Shown here: piece by piece, positions 40,772 through 50,575 of the stretch
Numbering within the stretch: the first letter of the stretch is position 1
How the letters are laid out: each line of letters opens with the position of its first letter
Assembly: GCA_963575745.1 (NCBI GenBank)
Contig: CAUYUJ010016059.1
Coordinates: 2,228,349-2,292,348 of the forward strand
DNA: 64,000 bases
Direction of reading: 5' to 3'
Source: Prorocentrum cordatum
Lineage: Eukaryota; Sar; Dinophyceae; Prorocentrales; Prorocentraceae
Made by a program: the position numbers and the translations under genes
The notes under the pieces: model-generated
Databases searched by the model: none
Told to the model about the DNA's origin: nothing
Seen by the model: only the letters and a program-made list of their open reading frames with translations

Positions 40772-41740
40772 GCGCAGGCGGCGCGGTGCCCCGACTGCGG
40801 CGGGGACATGGAGCTCGGAAGAAACATCGATTGGCACAAGCCTGACACCCTTGAGGCAGGAGGCCCTAAGCAGCTTCACGAATTTCACGATGGGGGACCA
40901 CGAAGCAGGTGAGGGGGCCCGAAGCACGGAGATGTTGTTATCAGTCTTCGTTTTGATCTCGTGTTGTAGCACAGTCGGAACGTAGACAGAACGAGGGCCA
41001 ACGAACAGTTCACATAATTGAGACACCTGTTTAGGTCAAGCCCTGCCTCGGAGGAGGGTCCACGATGGGCCACCGATCTCGTGGGCCCAGGCTCCCTCAC
41101 TGGGCGTCCCAAACTGTCTCATTAGAGCCCTCACAGACAAGCTGTTTGGGGAATGTACTTTCGGAGGTCCGCGCGGCGGATTTCTTGGATCGGCGCCTGG
41201 CCCCCCCCATAGCCACGCCTCTCGCGCCGCCCCTGGCGCGCTCCACGCGCCGGGGGAGGGGCTTCCAGCGGCGATCCAAGAAGTCCGCCTTGACTTCCGA
41301 CAGTCCATGCATGGTTGTACCGGCTTCTCTTCTATGAGGAGTGGAGCGACTTCGGGGGGGGAGACTACCAAGATGGCTGGAACTGCAGGAACATGGACAG
41401 GTGCGGCTGGAACGAGGAGCGCTCCGCCTGCAGGTGGTTCTGCCGAGCGTGCCCCGAGGACGTCTGTGAGGTGTGCATGAAGGAGGAGCAGGGGATCGCG
41501 AGGCCGCAGCCCGTGGAGGAGGCCGGCGCGGCCGGCATCACAAGAGCGAGGCAGCCAACAGGAGCAGCGACACTGCGACGAGCGCGTACTGCTTTCTGGG
41601 GGGGGAGGTCCAGACCTCCCACACGCTGTGTCTTCTTCACAGCGTGGTCGACCCGGTGTCTGGACCTTTTTCCCGAGACGGTCACGGGGCCCAGCCAGGG
41701 CCTTCAGAGCCCGAAAACCACCAAAAGATTCCCTTCGTAG
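40772..41740 (+). CDS. Cysteine-rich zinc-finger-like protein, copy C (partial, two visible exons)
   Basis: Same structure as copy B: acceptor CCCATAG at 40771; exon 40772-40810 (AQAARCPDCGGDM); inferred GA-AG intron 40811-41338 (528 bp, with fold-back); exon 41339-41740 (EWSDFGGGDYQDGWNCRNMD, RWFCRACPEDVCEVCMKEEQ, basic tail, stop at 41738). Protein differences from B are few (e.g. FWGGRS for FWGERS), so the two exons have been held nearly constant or the duplication is recent. Confidence 0.6.
41160..41301. repeat. Fold-back element in the copy C intron
   Basis: Counterpart of 32792-32932, with the right arm as AAGTCCGCCTTGACTTCCGA. It ends 37 bp before the inferred acceptor. Confidence 0.78.
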
Positions 41741-41854
41741 TGTTTTCCGGCGAGCGGGGGTCCGGTAGCAGAGACTTATTGGCCGGCGTCAACCAAACAT
41801 TTCTATACATTACGTGCGCATTGTTCCCAAAGGGGCGACGCGAACGCTCAGGAC

Positions 41855-42270
41855 ATCTCATATTCAGATCGCTTGCGTGTTCCCAAAACGCGGGGTTTCT
41901 AGCAATCTATGTTGCGCAATACATCTGGAGCAATCTATCTGGTGCATGGTGCACTCCAAGTGATGTAATCTAGGTTGGCCAAACTTCGTTATGTAATATC
42001 TAATATGCAATCGATCTGATGCACAGCCTCTGTGATGCAATCGACGGTGTGCAATATATGAGGTGCAACCCATGTTGTGCAATCTATGTGGTGCAATTTC
42101 GGTGGTGCAGCTTGTGCTTTGCAATATATGCCCTGCTACCTACGTGGCGCAATATATGTTGTGGAGCCTATATTTTGCAATTTGTACGACCTCCTAACCT
42201 ACTTGCAATATGTGTGGTGCAATCTACGTGGTTCAATCAAGGTTGTACAACCTATGCTGTGCAATCGACG
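41855..42270. repeat. Degenerate short tandem repeat, TGTGCAATCTATGTGG-type units, left block
   Basis: Units of about 14-20 bp such as TGCAATCTATGTTGTGCAAT and TGGTGCAATTTCGGTGGTGC recur with much variation. The repeat resumes at 42897 after an inserted segment. Cys/Met/Trp-rich frames are by-products. Confidence 0.75.
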
Positions 42271-42274
42271 CCCT

Positions 42275-42890
42275 GAAGGCACGAGGAGACCGACCGAAGG
42301 CGGGGGAGAGGAGCGGAGGCCAGCCACCCAGCGGGCGATGACAACCCGCGGCGAAGGTGCGACGGCGGCTGCCTGACGGTGGGGAGCCGCAACAGCATCT
42401 GCCTCAACCAGAAAAGGCCAAGGAGCTAGCAGGGAGTGGGCCAGCCACGTGCCTTCCTTCGAGCTCGGCGGCGGCGGGAAGCGAAAAACCGGCGCAGCAG
42501 CGCCTGCACGTGGTGAAGGAAGCGCACGGCCACGTGGTCTGCACAGCGTCAGGGGGTACTATGCGAGGCGGCACACCGAGAGCCTCGCCAAGCAGTCCCA
42601 GGGTGGCCAGCCAACCCGAAAAAATCGGACTAGGTCAGGCGAAGGCTGGCCGATCGCATTTTGCGAGGCGCCCACCCGAAGCCGAACAAGAGCACGGTCG
42701 ACGGGCAAGTGCGGATGTGCTCAATATTCCGTCCAGCGCACGTGTATGATTATCACGATAGTAATTGGCCGCTTGTATCGTGCATGAGACTTTCGCCAGC
42801 AGAGCTAGCAGCGAGGACGCCCACGGAGGTGCGGCTTGGCCATCGTGGCTGGAGCCGTCCGCCGAGGGGAATCGACCCTTGGCGTGTGTT
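42275..42890 (+). mobile_element. LINE 3' fragment inserted in the TGCAAT repeat
   Basis: Across frames, LHVVKEAHGHVVCTASGG and GYYARRHTESLAKQSQGGQ (about 42505-42610) match the H...VxC..CGxYAxRR...L...C C-terminal zinc ribbon seen in LINE-1 and LINE-2, with lost Cys positions. The segment is GC-rich, splits an otherwise continuous AT-richer repeat, and may be bounded by a short AATCGAC duplication (42262 and 42868). Confidence 0.5.
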
Positions 42891-43150
42891 AAAGCTATGC
42901 AACCGGCGTGATGCAATATATGTGATGCAACTTATGTTGTGCAATCTACGTGGTGCAGTCTATTGGTGTAATATGATGTGTGCGCGCCCTATGCCGTACA
43001 GTTTATGTGGTGCACTTAGTTATATATATATACATACATATATATATACATGTATGTATGTGTGTATACATTTCTGTATACACACATGTGCACACACATA
43101 TAAACATACTTATACACATACATATCATACACCATCACAGGAGTGTGTAC
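42891..43150. repeat. TGCAAT repeat right block, then TA/CA microsatellite
   Basis: 42897-43018 resumes TGCAATCTACGTGGTGCA-type units. 43018-43140 is (TA)n/(CA)n/(CATA)n. Confidence 0.8.
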
Positions 43151-43269
43151 ATATGTACATGTCAGAGTGAGGGGGCCGAACGGTCATTCATTGTCCCTGG
43201 GTGCGTGGCTGAAATGAGAATCCGTGGAGAGGATTCTGCTTGTTGCATTGTTGTTGCTGTTGTTCTTGT

Positions 43270-43556
43270 TTGTTGTCGTCGTCCCCCCCCGCGACCCACC
43301 CCGCGACCCACCCCGCGACCCACCCCGCGACCCACCCCGCGACCCACCCCGCGATCCAACCCGCGACCCACCCGCGACTCACCCCGCGACCCACCCGCGA
43401 CCCACCAGCGACCCACCCGCGACCCACCCCGCGACCCACCCGCGACCCCACCCCGCGACCCACCCCGCGACCCACCCCGCGACCCACCCGCCACCCACCC
43501 GCGACCCACTTGCGACCCACCTGCGACCCACCCCGCGACCCACCCGCGACCGATCC
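43270..43556. repeat. 12-13 bp minisatellite, CCCGCGACCCACC
   Basis: More than 20 tandem units of CGCGACCCACCC(C), alternating between 12- and 13-bp lengths. Pro/Arg/Asp/Thr-rich frames on plus and Gly/Trp/Val-rich frames on minus are by-products. Confidence 0.95.
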
Positions 43557-43744
43557 ACATTGTTTTGAAGAAAACATCGGCGCCTGCGGCGGGCTCGTTG
43601 TGCAATGTGTGAAACTTTGGCGCCTGCGGCGGGCTTCTCCAGAGTCTCGCAGACTGCCGACGTCCCCACCGCCCCCTCACTCTTATCCGCATCTGCGGGG
43701 TGCGGCGTATACATACATGATAATATCTACACATGCACACCTGT
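43557..43744. other. Short spacer
   Basis: Contains two GGCGCCTGCGGCGGGCT units (43579 and 43620). No gene seen. Confidence 0.4.
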
Positions 43745-44247
43745 GTTTCTATGTATACACTTATCGATGTTTATGCATGTATGCATGTATGTTTGTTTGT
43801 ATGTATGTATTATGTATGTACGTATGTACGTATGTATGTATGGATGGATGTATGGATGTATGGATGTATGTATGTATGTTTGCATGTGTGTATGCATGCA
43901 GGCATGCATGTATGTATGCATGTATGTATGTATGTATGTATGTATGTATGTGTGTATGTATGTATGTATGTATGTATGTATGTATGTATGTATGTATGTA
44001 TGTATGTATGGATGTATGTATGTGTGTGTGTGTATGTAATGTATGTCATACATGAAAATGTATGTAATGCGTGTAATGTATGTATGTATGTATGTATGTA
44101 TGTATGTATGTATGTATGTAGGTAGGTAGGTAGGTAGGTAGGTAGGTAGGTAGGTAGGTAGGTAGGTAGGTAGGTAGGTAGGTAGGTCGACAGGTCGGTA
44201 GGTAGGTAGGTAGGTAGGTAGGTAGGTAGGTAGGTAGGTAGGTAGGT
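43745..44247. repeat. (ATGT)n then (GGTA)n microsatellites
   Basis: (TATG)n from about 43770 to 44120 with TGGA/TGCA variants, then (GGTA)n to 44247 with one GTCGACAGGTCGG interruption. Minus-strand Leu-Pro-Thr-Tyr and plus-strand Val-Cys-Met-Tyr frames are by-products. Confidence 0.96.
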
Positions 44248-45282
44248 ATGTCCGAGCTCCCTTCTAGTCTTAGTCGGACGCTCTGACCTCGATGTCCAAG
44301 GTACGAATGACAACGTGCATGCGTGTATACATACATGCATACCAGGCTACGGGGGGGGGGGGGGGGGGGCCCTGCCAGCTGCCTCGCGTCGCAATGGGCG
44401 CCCCGGCCTTCCGGGAGCCGTCCCGGAGGGGCCCCCTGCCAATTGCCCCACGTCGCCATGGTCGCCCCAGGCCTCCAGGAACCATCCCAGAGGAACCGAC
44501 GAGCCGCCCCCGCGTACCAAAAGAGCGACCCAAGACGCTTCAGACAGCTTCCAGACAGCCCAGGATACCTCCAAGACGCCTTTCGAGACAAGAAGCGCAC
44601 GAGTCCGAAAAACGCACGGAGAAGGGACGTCCGAGCGATGACAAGGATTTTTCTTTTCAGGAAGCCGGACTGGGCCCTGGGCGTTCTCTCGGGGCTGAGA
44701 GTTTTGCATGCTGGCCGTCTGCCTTGATGGAATTCCTGGGCCCAGGGGCGATGCAAGTGTAACCTGGGGTGCGTCGACCTTTCTGGCCGAGTGCCCGTCA
44801 GGCAGGTTCGTGTCGTGTGCGGCGGCGGCCCAACCGTGGGCGTTCAAGGTTGAGCGCCACCGATGGCCCAGAATCTGAGGACATCTGACGATCGAGACGC
44901 CGCCGATCGTTCAAGATTGAACGATCCACTGCGTTGTTTCATACATCAGCACCCGGGCTGTTACGACATACGCCTGCCCGTGTGTGTTTTGTTCACCTCG
45001 GCGTTTGTTCTCGATTTCGGCCTCTGCGGTCCGTCGGCCATCAAGACGGACCCAGGACGGCAAACGACCTACCCCATGGAAGCCGGTCGGGCGTCTCGCC
45101 AAATCACGGCGTCGGATGCTTGTAAATCAATTATGTAGTGGCTCCCCATACTCGATTAATATTATCCGTAAGGGCTTCGCCCCCTGCCGCTGGCCCCCTC
45201 TCTCGGAGAATGGGTCACGGAAGAGCTAAATCATAAGGTCTGTGCGCCGCCGTGAAGCAGTGTCGGGACCTGTTTGTTTTTC
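44248..45282. other. Unassigned, with a long G-run at about 44350-44369
   Basis: G-run (about 20 nt), then GC-rich DNA with open frames on both strands and no recognised domain. No RNA gene seen. Confidence 0.35.
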
Positions 45283-45752
45283 GACCCTGACCCTACGGAT
45301 CTGCGTGAGGAGTGCCACTGGATTTTAGAAGTGTAGCAAATCCCTGTGTTTTTGGACCCTGACCCCGCCGATCTGCGTGAGGGGTGCCACCGAGTTTTAG
45401 GAATGTGGCAAATCCTTTTTGTTTTTGGACCCTGACCCCGCCGATCTGCGTGAGGGGTGCCAGCAAATGTTCAAAATGTGGCAAATCCTATGTGTTTTTG
45501 GACCCTGACCCCGCCGATCTGCCTGAGGGGTGCCGCCGGATTTCAGAAGTGTAGCAAATCCTTTATGTTTTTGCACCCTGACCCCGCCGATCTGCGTGAG
45601 GGGTGCCACTGGATTTTAGAAATGTGGCAAATCCAATGTGTTTTTTGACCCTGACCCCGCCGATCTGTGTGAGGGGTGCAACCGAATGTCAGACATGTGG
45701 CAAATCATATGTGTTGTTGGACCCTGACCCTGCGGATCTGCGTGAGTGGTGT
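45283..45752. repeat. 73-bp tandem repeat, about 6.5 copies
   Basis: The landmark GACCCTGACC recurs at 45283, 45355, 45428, 45501, 45574 (CACCCTGACC), 45647 and 45720. Each unit has CCGATCTGCGTGAGGGGTGC, a variable middle and GTGGCAAATCC...TGTTTTT. Since 73 is not a multiple of 3, each unit changes frame. Confidence 0.95.
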
Positions 45753-46960
45753 CAATTTCTACCCCCCAGAAATTCTGAGAACCCTCCCAGGGCGTGGTAC
45801 AAATGCCCGTTTTGGGCCTCCCCCCCTAGCGCGGTCCATCAACAAGGAACAGTAAGCAGCAAGAAGTCAACAAGGAACAGTAAGCAGCAAAAAGCAGAAC
45901 GGCAACAGTGTGAACTGGAAGCTGCAACTGGCACAGGAAACTGCGAAGCTTCGGCCTACAGCCTGGTGGCCTCACAAGGGGGCCAGCGGATTCTTCCCTC
46001 CTGAGGGAGGGGACATCCTGGGGGGGACCCAGGGCCTTTGGCGGGCTGCTTCTGCTCAGCCTCTTGGCGCCTGTCCCCGGTCCCTTGGCCTCCAGGGCCC
46101 GCCCCTCGGGAGGCCGTGGAGGACTATCGCAGGTGGACCCTGGGCGTAGAGCTGCCCCTCACTTGGCATCGCACGGACGTGTGCAGTTTTGTCTCGGTGA
46201 GGACCGTCGAAGTGCATCCTGGATCATCGAGCAACACAAGCACGCACGACACCGAAGAAGGCACGGGACATGGACGCCCGAACGACGGCAAGTTCAGGCG
46301 AGGGGTGGATCTGTCCTGGGGATCGCGGACAGGATAAGACCAAGATCTCCGACGATCCGATGCTTTGAATATCCGGGCGTGTTTCCGGGACTCCTCCTCC
46401 GCGGCCCTCCTCTTCCTTTGATGAGTTGCAGTTGTGCGCCTATAGCTCCGTCGCGGCCGGCCAGCTATCCGAACGCGACTGGCGACCGCCCTCGCTGCTG
46501 CCAAAAGGCGTTTCCCAGATTTCGGCCCTCGGAGGCCGCTTTCGGGCACCCGGGCCATCAAGCGTGGATCCAACGAAACTCGCCGCCAGGGAAGCGGTCT
46601 AGACCTCTGGGGCCGCGGATCGAAAAACACCACATCGGCGGATGTCAGGAAACACTATCCGTCGGAGATCCTGGGAAGGACGGGCGAGAACGCCGGCGGT
46701 AGTTGGGATTGCTGACCGGCTCCCTTTATTTCGATTCCGTTGGTAGCGTCGTTCTGTGCGTTGGTCTCTTTAGCGGGAGGAAGACAGCATCCGTCGGAGG
46801 TCTTTGGATGGGGGTGCGCTATGGGCGCGGACTGGTCGCCCTAACCCCACAGAGAACGCTTTGTTTCTTTACGCTCCCTGGGCCCAGTGAGGGCCTCCAG
46901 AGGCCGAAAATTGTCAGACACCTCCCGCCGTGTGTTTTTTTTTGTCCGTAACGACAGGAA
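45753..46960. other. Unassigned, with a 28-bp duplication
   Basis: CAACAAGGAACAGTAAGCAG is present twice at about 45839 and 45869. The rest is GC-rich with several modest ORFs and no motif. A short dispersed motif (GGGCCCAGTGAGGGCCTCCA, then GAGGCCGAAAAT) lies at about 46879. Confidence 0.35.
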
Positions 46961-47285
46961 GTGGGAGGAGGAGGAAGACGAGGAGGAGGAGGAGGAGGAG
47001 GAGGAGGAGGAGGAGGTACAGGCCACAGGCGAGGAGGAGGGGACGAGGAGGAGGGGACGAGGAGGAGGGGACGAGGAGGAGGAGGAGGAGGAGGAGGAGG
47101 AGGAGGAGGAGGAGGAGGAGGAACTGGAGCGAGGCGGAGACGAGGAGGAGAAGGACGCTCTGGAGCGAGGAGGAGACGAGGAGAAGGACGCTCTGGAGCG
47201 AGGAGGAGACGAGGAGGAGGAGACGGGAGACGAGAAGGAGGAGGCGAAGAGGAGGAGGAGGAGGAGGAGGAGGAGGAAGAGCAGT
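46961..47285. repeat. GAG-rich compound microsatellite/minisatellite
   Basis: (GAG)n with embedded 24-33 bp units such as GACGAGGAGGAGGGGACGAG and CTCTGGAGCGAGGAGGAGAC. Glu-rich, Arg-rich and Gly-rich frames in all registers are by-products. Confidence 0.93.
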
Positions 47286-47589
47286 GGAAACCCAAGACTC
47301 ATCAATGGTGTTGGAGTGCACCCTCCTTCCAAGCTCCCTCTTCATAGGCCCCTACAAGGTTTCATGTCCACTGAGGAAAGTGCCCCGTTGGGGGACAACC
47401 GTGTGAAAATCCTGGAGCATGCCAGAACACCGCTCTCAGAACTTCAACGCCACGAGTCAACCAGACTGCTGCGTCTTGACGATCCTGGGTCGTGCCAGGA
47501 CACCATTGCTGGGATTTCAACACCGCGAGTCTAGCGGCCTGGCAGTCCTGTTTCGTTAGCCATGAGAATACATAAAAGACCTGCGAACG

Positions 47590-47935
47590 TTTGAGACGAA
47601 TGTGCGCGGCGCTAAGGCGAGAGCCACATGTTGAAGACGACCCGCCCTCAATCCATGGAGCTCTTGCAAATGTTTAACACAAATGTGCGCGGCGCTAGGG
47701 CGAGAACAACATTTTGAAGACCAAGCCGTTTTCAATATGCGAAGCCTTTGCAATGTTTTTACATGTGCGCGGCGCTAAAGCGAGAACCACCTTCACATGT
47801 TGAAAACGGCCCGCTCTCAATTTATTCAGCACTTACAATTGTTGAAGACGAGTGTGAGCAGTGCTAAGGCGAGAGCCACATTTTGGAAGCGGCCCGCCCT
47901 CCATCTGCGAAGTTGTTGCCAATATTTACGCTTCA
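47590..47935. repeat. ~80-90 bp tandem repeat, four units
   Basis: TGTGCGCGGCGCTAAGGCGA or its variants at 47601, 47684, 47764 and 47853. Each is followed by GAGCCACAT..TGAAGAC and a CCGCCCTCAAT-like segment. Units are diverged. Confidence 0.85.
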
Positions 47936-48033
47936 GGCTCATAAGTGCCAGCGAAGTCTCAGACGAAACGCCCGGTCCGCCCTTCTGATTGGCCTCGGGG
48001 TGCGGCAGGGCACAGTTATTCACAAGGAAAAGG
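47936..48033. other. Spacer
   Basis: Short non-repeat stretch between tandem arrays; nothing recognised. Confidence 0.3.
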
Positions 48034-48145
48034 CATGGAGGAGGAGGAGGAGGAGGAGGAGGAGGAGGAGGAGGAGCAGGAGGAGGGAGCAGGAGAAGGA
48101 GGAGGAACAGCAGGAGGAGGAGGAGGAGGAGGCGACCGCCCCTTG
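48034..48145. repeat. (GGA)n microsatellite
   Basis: GGAGGA runs with GCA interruptions; Glu, Gly or Arg frames are by-products. Confidence 0.92.
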
Positions 48146-48609
48146 GAGGTGGGAGTGGTTTCGCCCCTTTGAATACCGAAGCCTTCAGTTTCGACGTCAG
48201 GCGGAGGCCAAACGAGTGGATGTCGCTGGGCCAATCCCCTCGGACGGGGGGGGGGGCGGGGGCGCGGGCCAGGGACGCCCGCTCGCGCCGAGCCCAGGAG
48301 AGCAACCCTGGCGCGACTGGGAGCGCCGACCCCAGGAGGCCCTCGGGGAGAGCCCCGCAGATCCTTCAGATCCTGGCGTCGCACTTTCTTTCGAGACGAG
48401 CGCTTTCGCTCGGTATCGGGCCCGGGGGCCCTCACAGATCATTCCGGGCCGACCCATTGCGCAGAAAGATGGGGTTTGGGGTTCCGGTCATGATTGTTCG
48501 CCATTTCCCCTAGCAGCTTGCTGAACGAGGTCCTGTTGTGGTAAAAGCTAGTTCCGGTCGAGGAGCGGGCGCCAAAAGACATCCTCAACATTTTCAGTGG
48601 TCCAGGCCG
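48146..48609. other. Unassigned
   Basis: GC-rich DNA with a G-run near 48246-48256. No gene recognised. Confidence 0.3.
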
Positions 48610-49470
48610 TTTCGACTGAGACATCCTCGCACCTCTCCTTTCTGAGCTGGCCAAGATTGAGCGTTTCCTCGGAGACATCCTCGCAATGCTGGGCACCGAG
48701 CTGCCGCGCGCGAGGTGGTCTGGCGCGTTTCGCCCGAGACATCCTCGCAGCTCCGAGCTCCGCGCTGCCACGCACGAGGAGATCCAGCGCGTTTCGCCTG
48801 AGGCATCCTCGCAGCTCACGGAACCGAGATGCCGATCGCGAGGTGGTCTGGCCCTGAGACATCCTCGCAACTCTGACCTCCGAGCTGCCGCGCGCGAGGT
48901 GCTCCATCGCGTTTCGCCTGAGACATCCTCGCAACTCTGAGCTCCGGGATGCCGCGCAAGAGGTGGCCCAGTCCGTTTCGCGTGAGACATCCTCGCATCT
49001 CTGAGCTCCGAGATGCCGCGCGAGTGGTGGTCCGGCTCGATTTGCTTGAGATCTGGCCCGTCTCGCCTAAGACATCCTCGCAGATCTAAGTTCCGAGATG
49101 CCGATCGCGAGGTGGTCTGGCCCGTTTCGCGTGAGAGATCCTTGCAATTCTGGGCTCCGAGCTGCCGCGCGAGAGGTGGTCTGGCGTGTTTCGCCTGAGT
49201 CATCTTGGCAACTCTGAGCTCGGAGATGCTGCGCGAGAGGTGGTCCTGGCCCTTTTCGCCTACGACATGCTCGCAATTCTGAGCTCCGAGGTGCCGCGCG
49301 CAAGGTGGTCCTGGCCCGTTTCGCCTGAGACATCGTCGCAACTCTGGTTTCCAAGACGCCGCGCGCGAGGTGGTCTTGCAAGTTTCGCCCGAGACATCCT
49401 CGCATCTCTTGGTTTCGACATGCTGCACGTGAGGTGGTCCGGCGAGTTTCGCTTGGGACATCCTCGATTT
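48610..49470. repeat. ~64-bp tandem repeat, about 14 copies
   Basis: GAGACATCCTCGCA-like landmarks at about 48619, 48673, 48738, 48802, 48857, 48919, 48984, 49067, 49131, 49196, 49262, 49327, 49390 and 49457. Each unit adds CTCTGAGCTCCGAGCTGCCG, CGCGAGGTGGTCTGGC and CGTTTCGCCT. A lone related unit (TTGAGACATCCTCGCTACC) lies at 52515. A 340-codon minus-strand ORF across this region is a by-product. Confidence 0.94.
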
Positions 49471-49916
49471 TGTTTGGCTCCGAGAGAGAGGAGGGAACAG
49501 GGATGTGGGGCCAGACCCAAACGAACAATTTGATTACATCTCTGTTGCCGACTGGTGCTCTGGGAGGTGCCTGCGCCGCCTGAGATATCGGCGACTTGCA
49601 GCCGAATTCGCCTTGTAAGTGGTTGCGGGCAGAATCCCCGTGAAAAAAAACGCGCCCGCTTCGACACATAGTAACCGGCGCGTGCTGCATGTATCTTGTA
49701 AGTTCTTGATTGTCGTAATGTTGTCTGACTTTCTTGGCGGCTCGATGAGGGGAGTTACCTAGGAAAACAAGAGGTTTGTTGACGGTCCTGGGGCCTGGCG
49801 AGGGCACCCAGAGGCGGAGAATTGCCAAGCAGTCCCTGACCAGATTGGCAACGACGCGGGCATGTCTGTGTCAAAGGAAAAACCAAAGAGGGATTTCTAA
49901 CAGAGTTGCTGGCCTT
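49471..49916. other. Unassigned, with dispersed motif at 49782
   Basis: No gene recognised. GACGGTCCTGGGGCCTGGCG followed by AGGGCACCCAGAGGCGGAGAA (49784-49826) resembles motifs at 33.31, 41.69 and 46.88 kb. Confidence 0.35.
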
Positions 49917-50575
49917 CGGCCCTCGCCACCGTGCCTGGGCTGTGGGTATGGAGCCTGTCGGATGTTCTTTGGGAGCTCGTGGGACGCCTCCCGGGTGCCT
50001 CTTGGAGGCAGTCAGGACGCCTCTTGGAGGTCGTTTCGGAGCCTCTTGGGGCATATTTTGGGCTTCTTGGGGGCCTCCTGGGTCTCTTGGGGGACTCTTG
50101 GGGGCCCCATTAGGGCCTCCTGGGGGCCTCCAGGGGGGCTCTTGGGGCGGGAGGCTCGGATGTTCGGTCCGTGTTCCCTCTCTTGGGCCCCTTTTAGGCC
50201 GTCTGGGGGTCCTCTTGCGCATCTCTTTGGCCGTCTTGGGGCACTCTTAGGCCCTCTTGGAGGCCTCTTGGAGGCCTCTTGGTCCGTTTTGGGGTGTTGT
50301 AAGGAGCTGGAGCGGCGGAAAACCGAAAAGGCGAGAACGCCACAATTCTTCAAAATACGTTGGGGAAAATCAAGGTTTCGCCTCCTGGGGCCCTCTTGGA
50401 AGGCCTCTTGGAGGCCTCTTTGGGAGTCTTGGATGCCTCTTGGGCCATCTTGAGGCCATCTGGAGCGTCTTGGGCCGATCTTTGGGCGCCTCGGAGCCCT
50501 CTTGGGCCGTCTGGCCGCTTGGGGCCCTCTTGGCCCGTCTTGCGGCCGTCTTGGGCCCGACAAATTCTTGCGCCG
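49917..50575. repeat. G-rich dispersed family, long copy
   Basis: Begins CGGCCCTCGCCACCGTGCCT, then GGGCTGTGGGTATGGAGCCT, like 29293. Core 1 is GAGGCTCGGATGTTCGGTCC (about 50152) and core 2 is GGAGCGGCGGAAAACCGAAA (about 50309, then GGGAAAATCAAGGTTTCGCC). Confidence 0.78.

Larger units (their letters stand above)
40474..41826. repeat. Duplicated 1.35-kb segment, copy C
   Basis: Near-identical to 32110-33458. Begins at a TATCCGCGGCCCCGCGGGCC hairpin zone and ends at GCGCATTGTTCC, followed by CAAAGGGGCGACG where copy B instead has LINE-5. Differences from B are point changes, a changed (TA)n/(TG)n tract and small indels. Confidence 0.88.

Noticed and set aside
43724-44340. Long Tyr/Thr/His/Leu/Pro-rich proteins on either strand
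   Set aside because: Translation of (ATGT)n and (GGTA)n microsatellites.
44350-44369. Terminator or telomere-like G-tract
   Set aside because: A single homopolymer run without telomeric repeat units; probably simple sequence and prone to sequencing error.
46887-47534. Glu-rich 215-codon protein
   Set aside because: All frames on both strands are open over the (GAG)n tract; low-complexity by-product.
48439-49461. 340-codon minus-strand protein
   Set aside because: Translation of the ~64-bp tandem array; no start context or domain.
48610-49470. CRISPR-like array (regular ~64-bp units)
   Set aside because: Whole units repeat with gradual divergence, there are no unique spacers or cas genes, and the DNA is eukaryotic.
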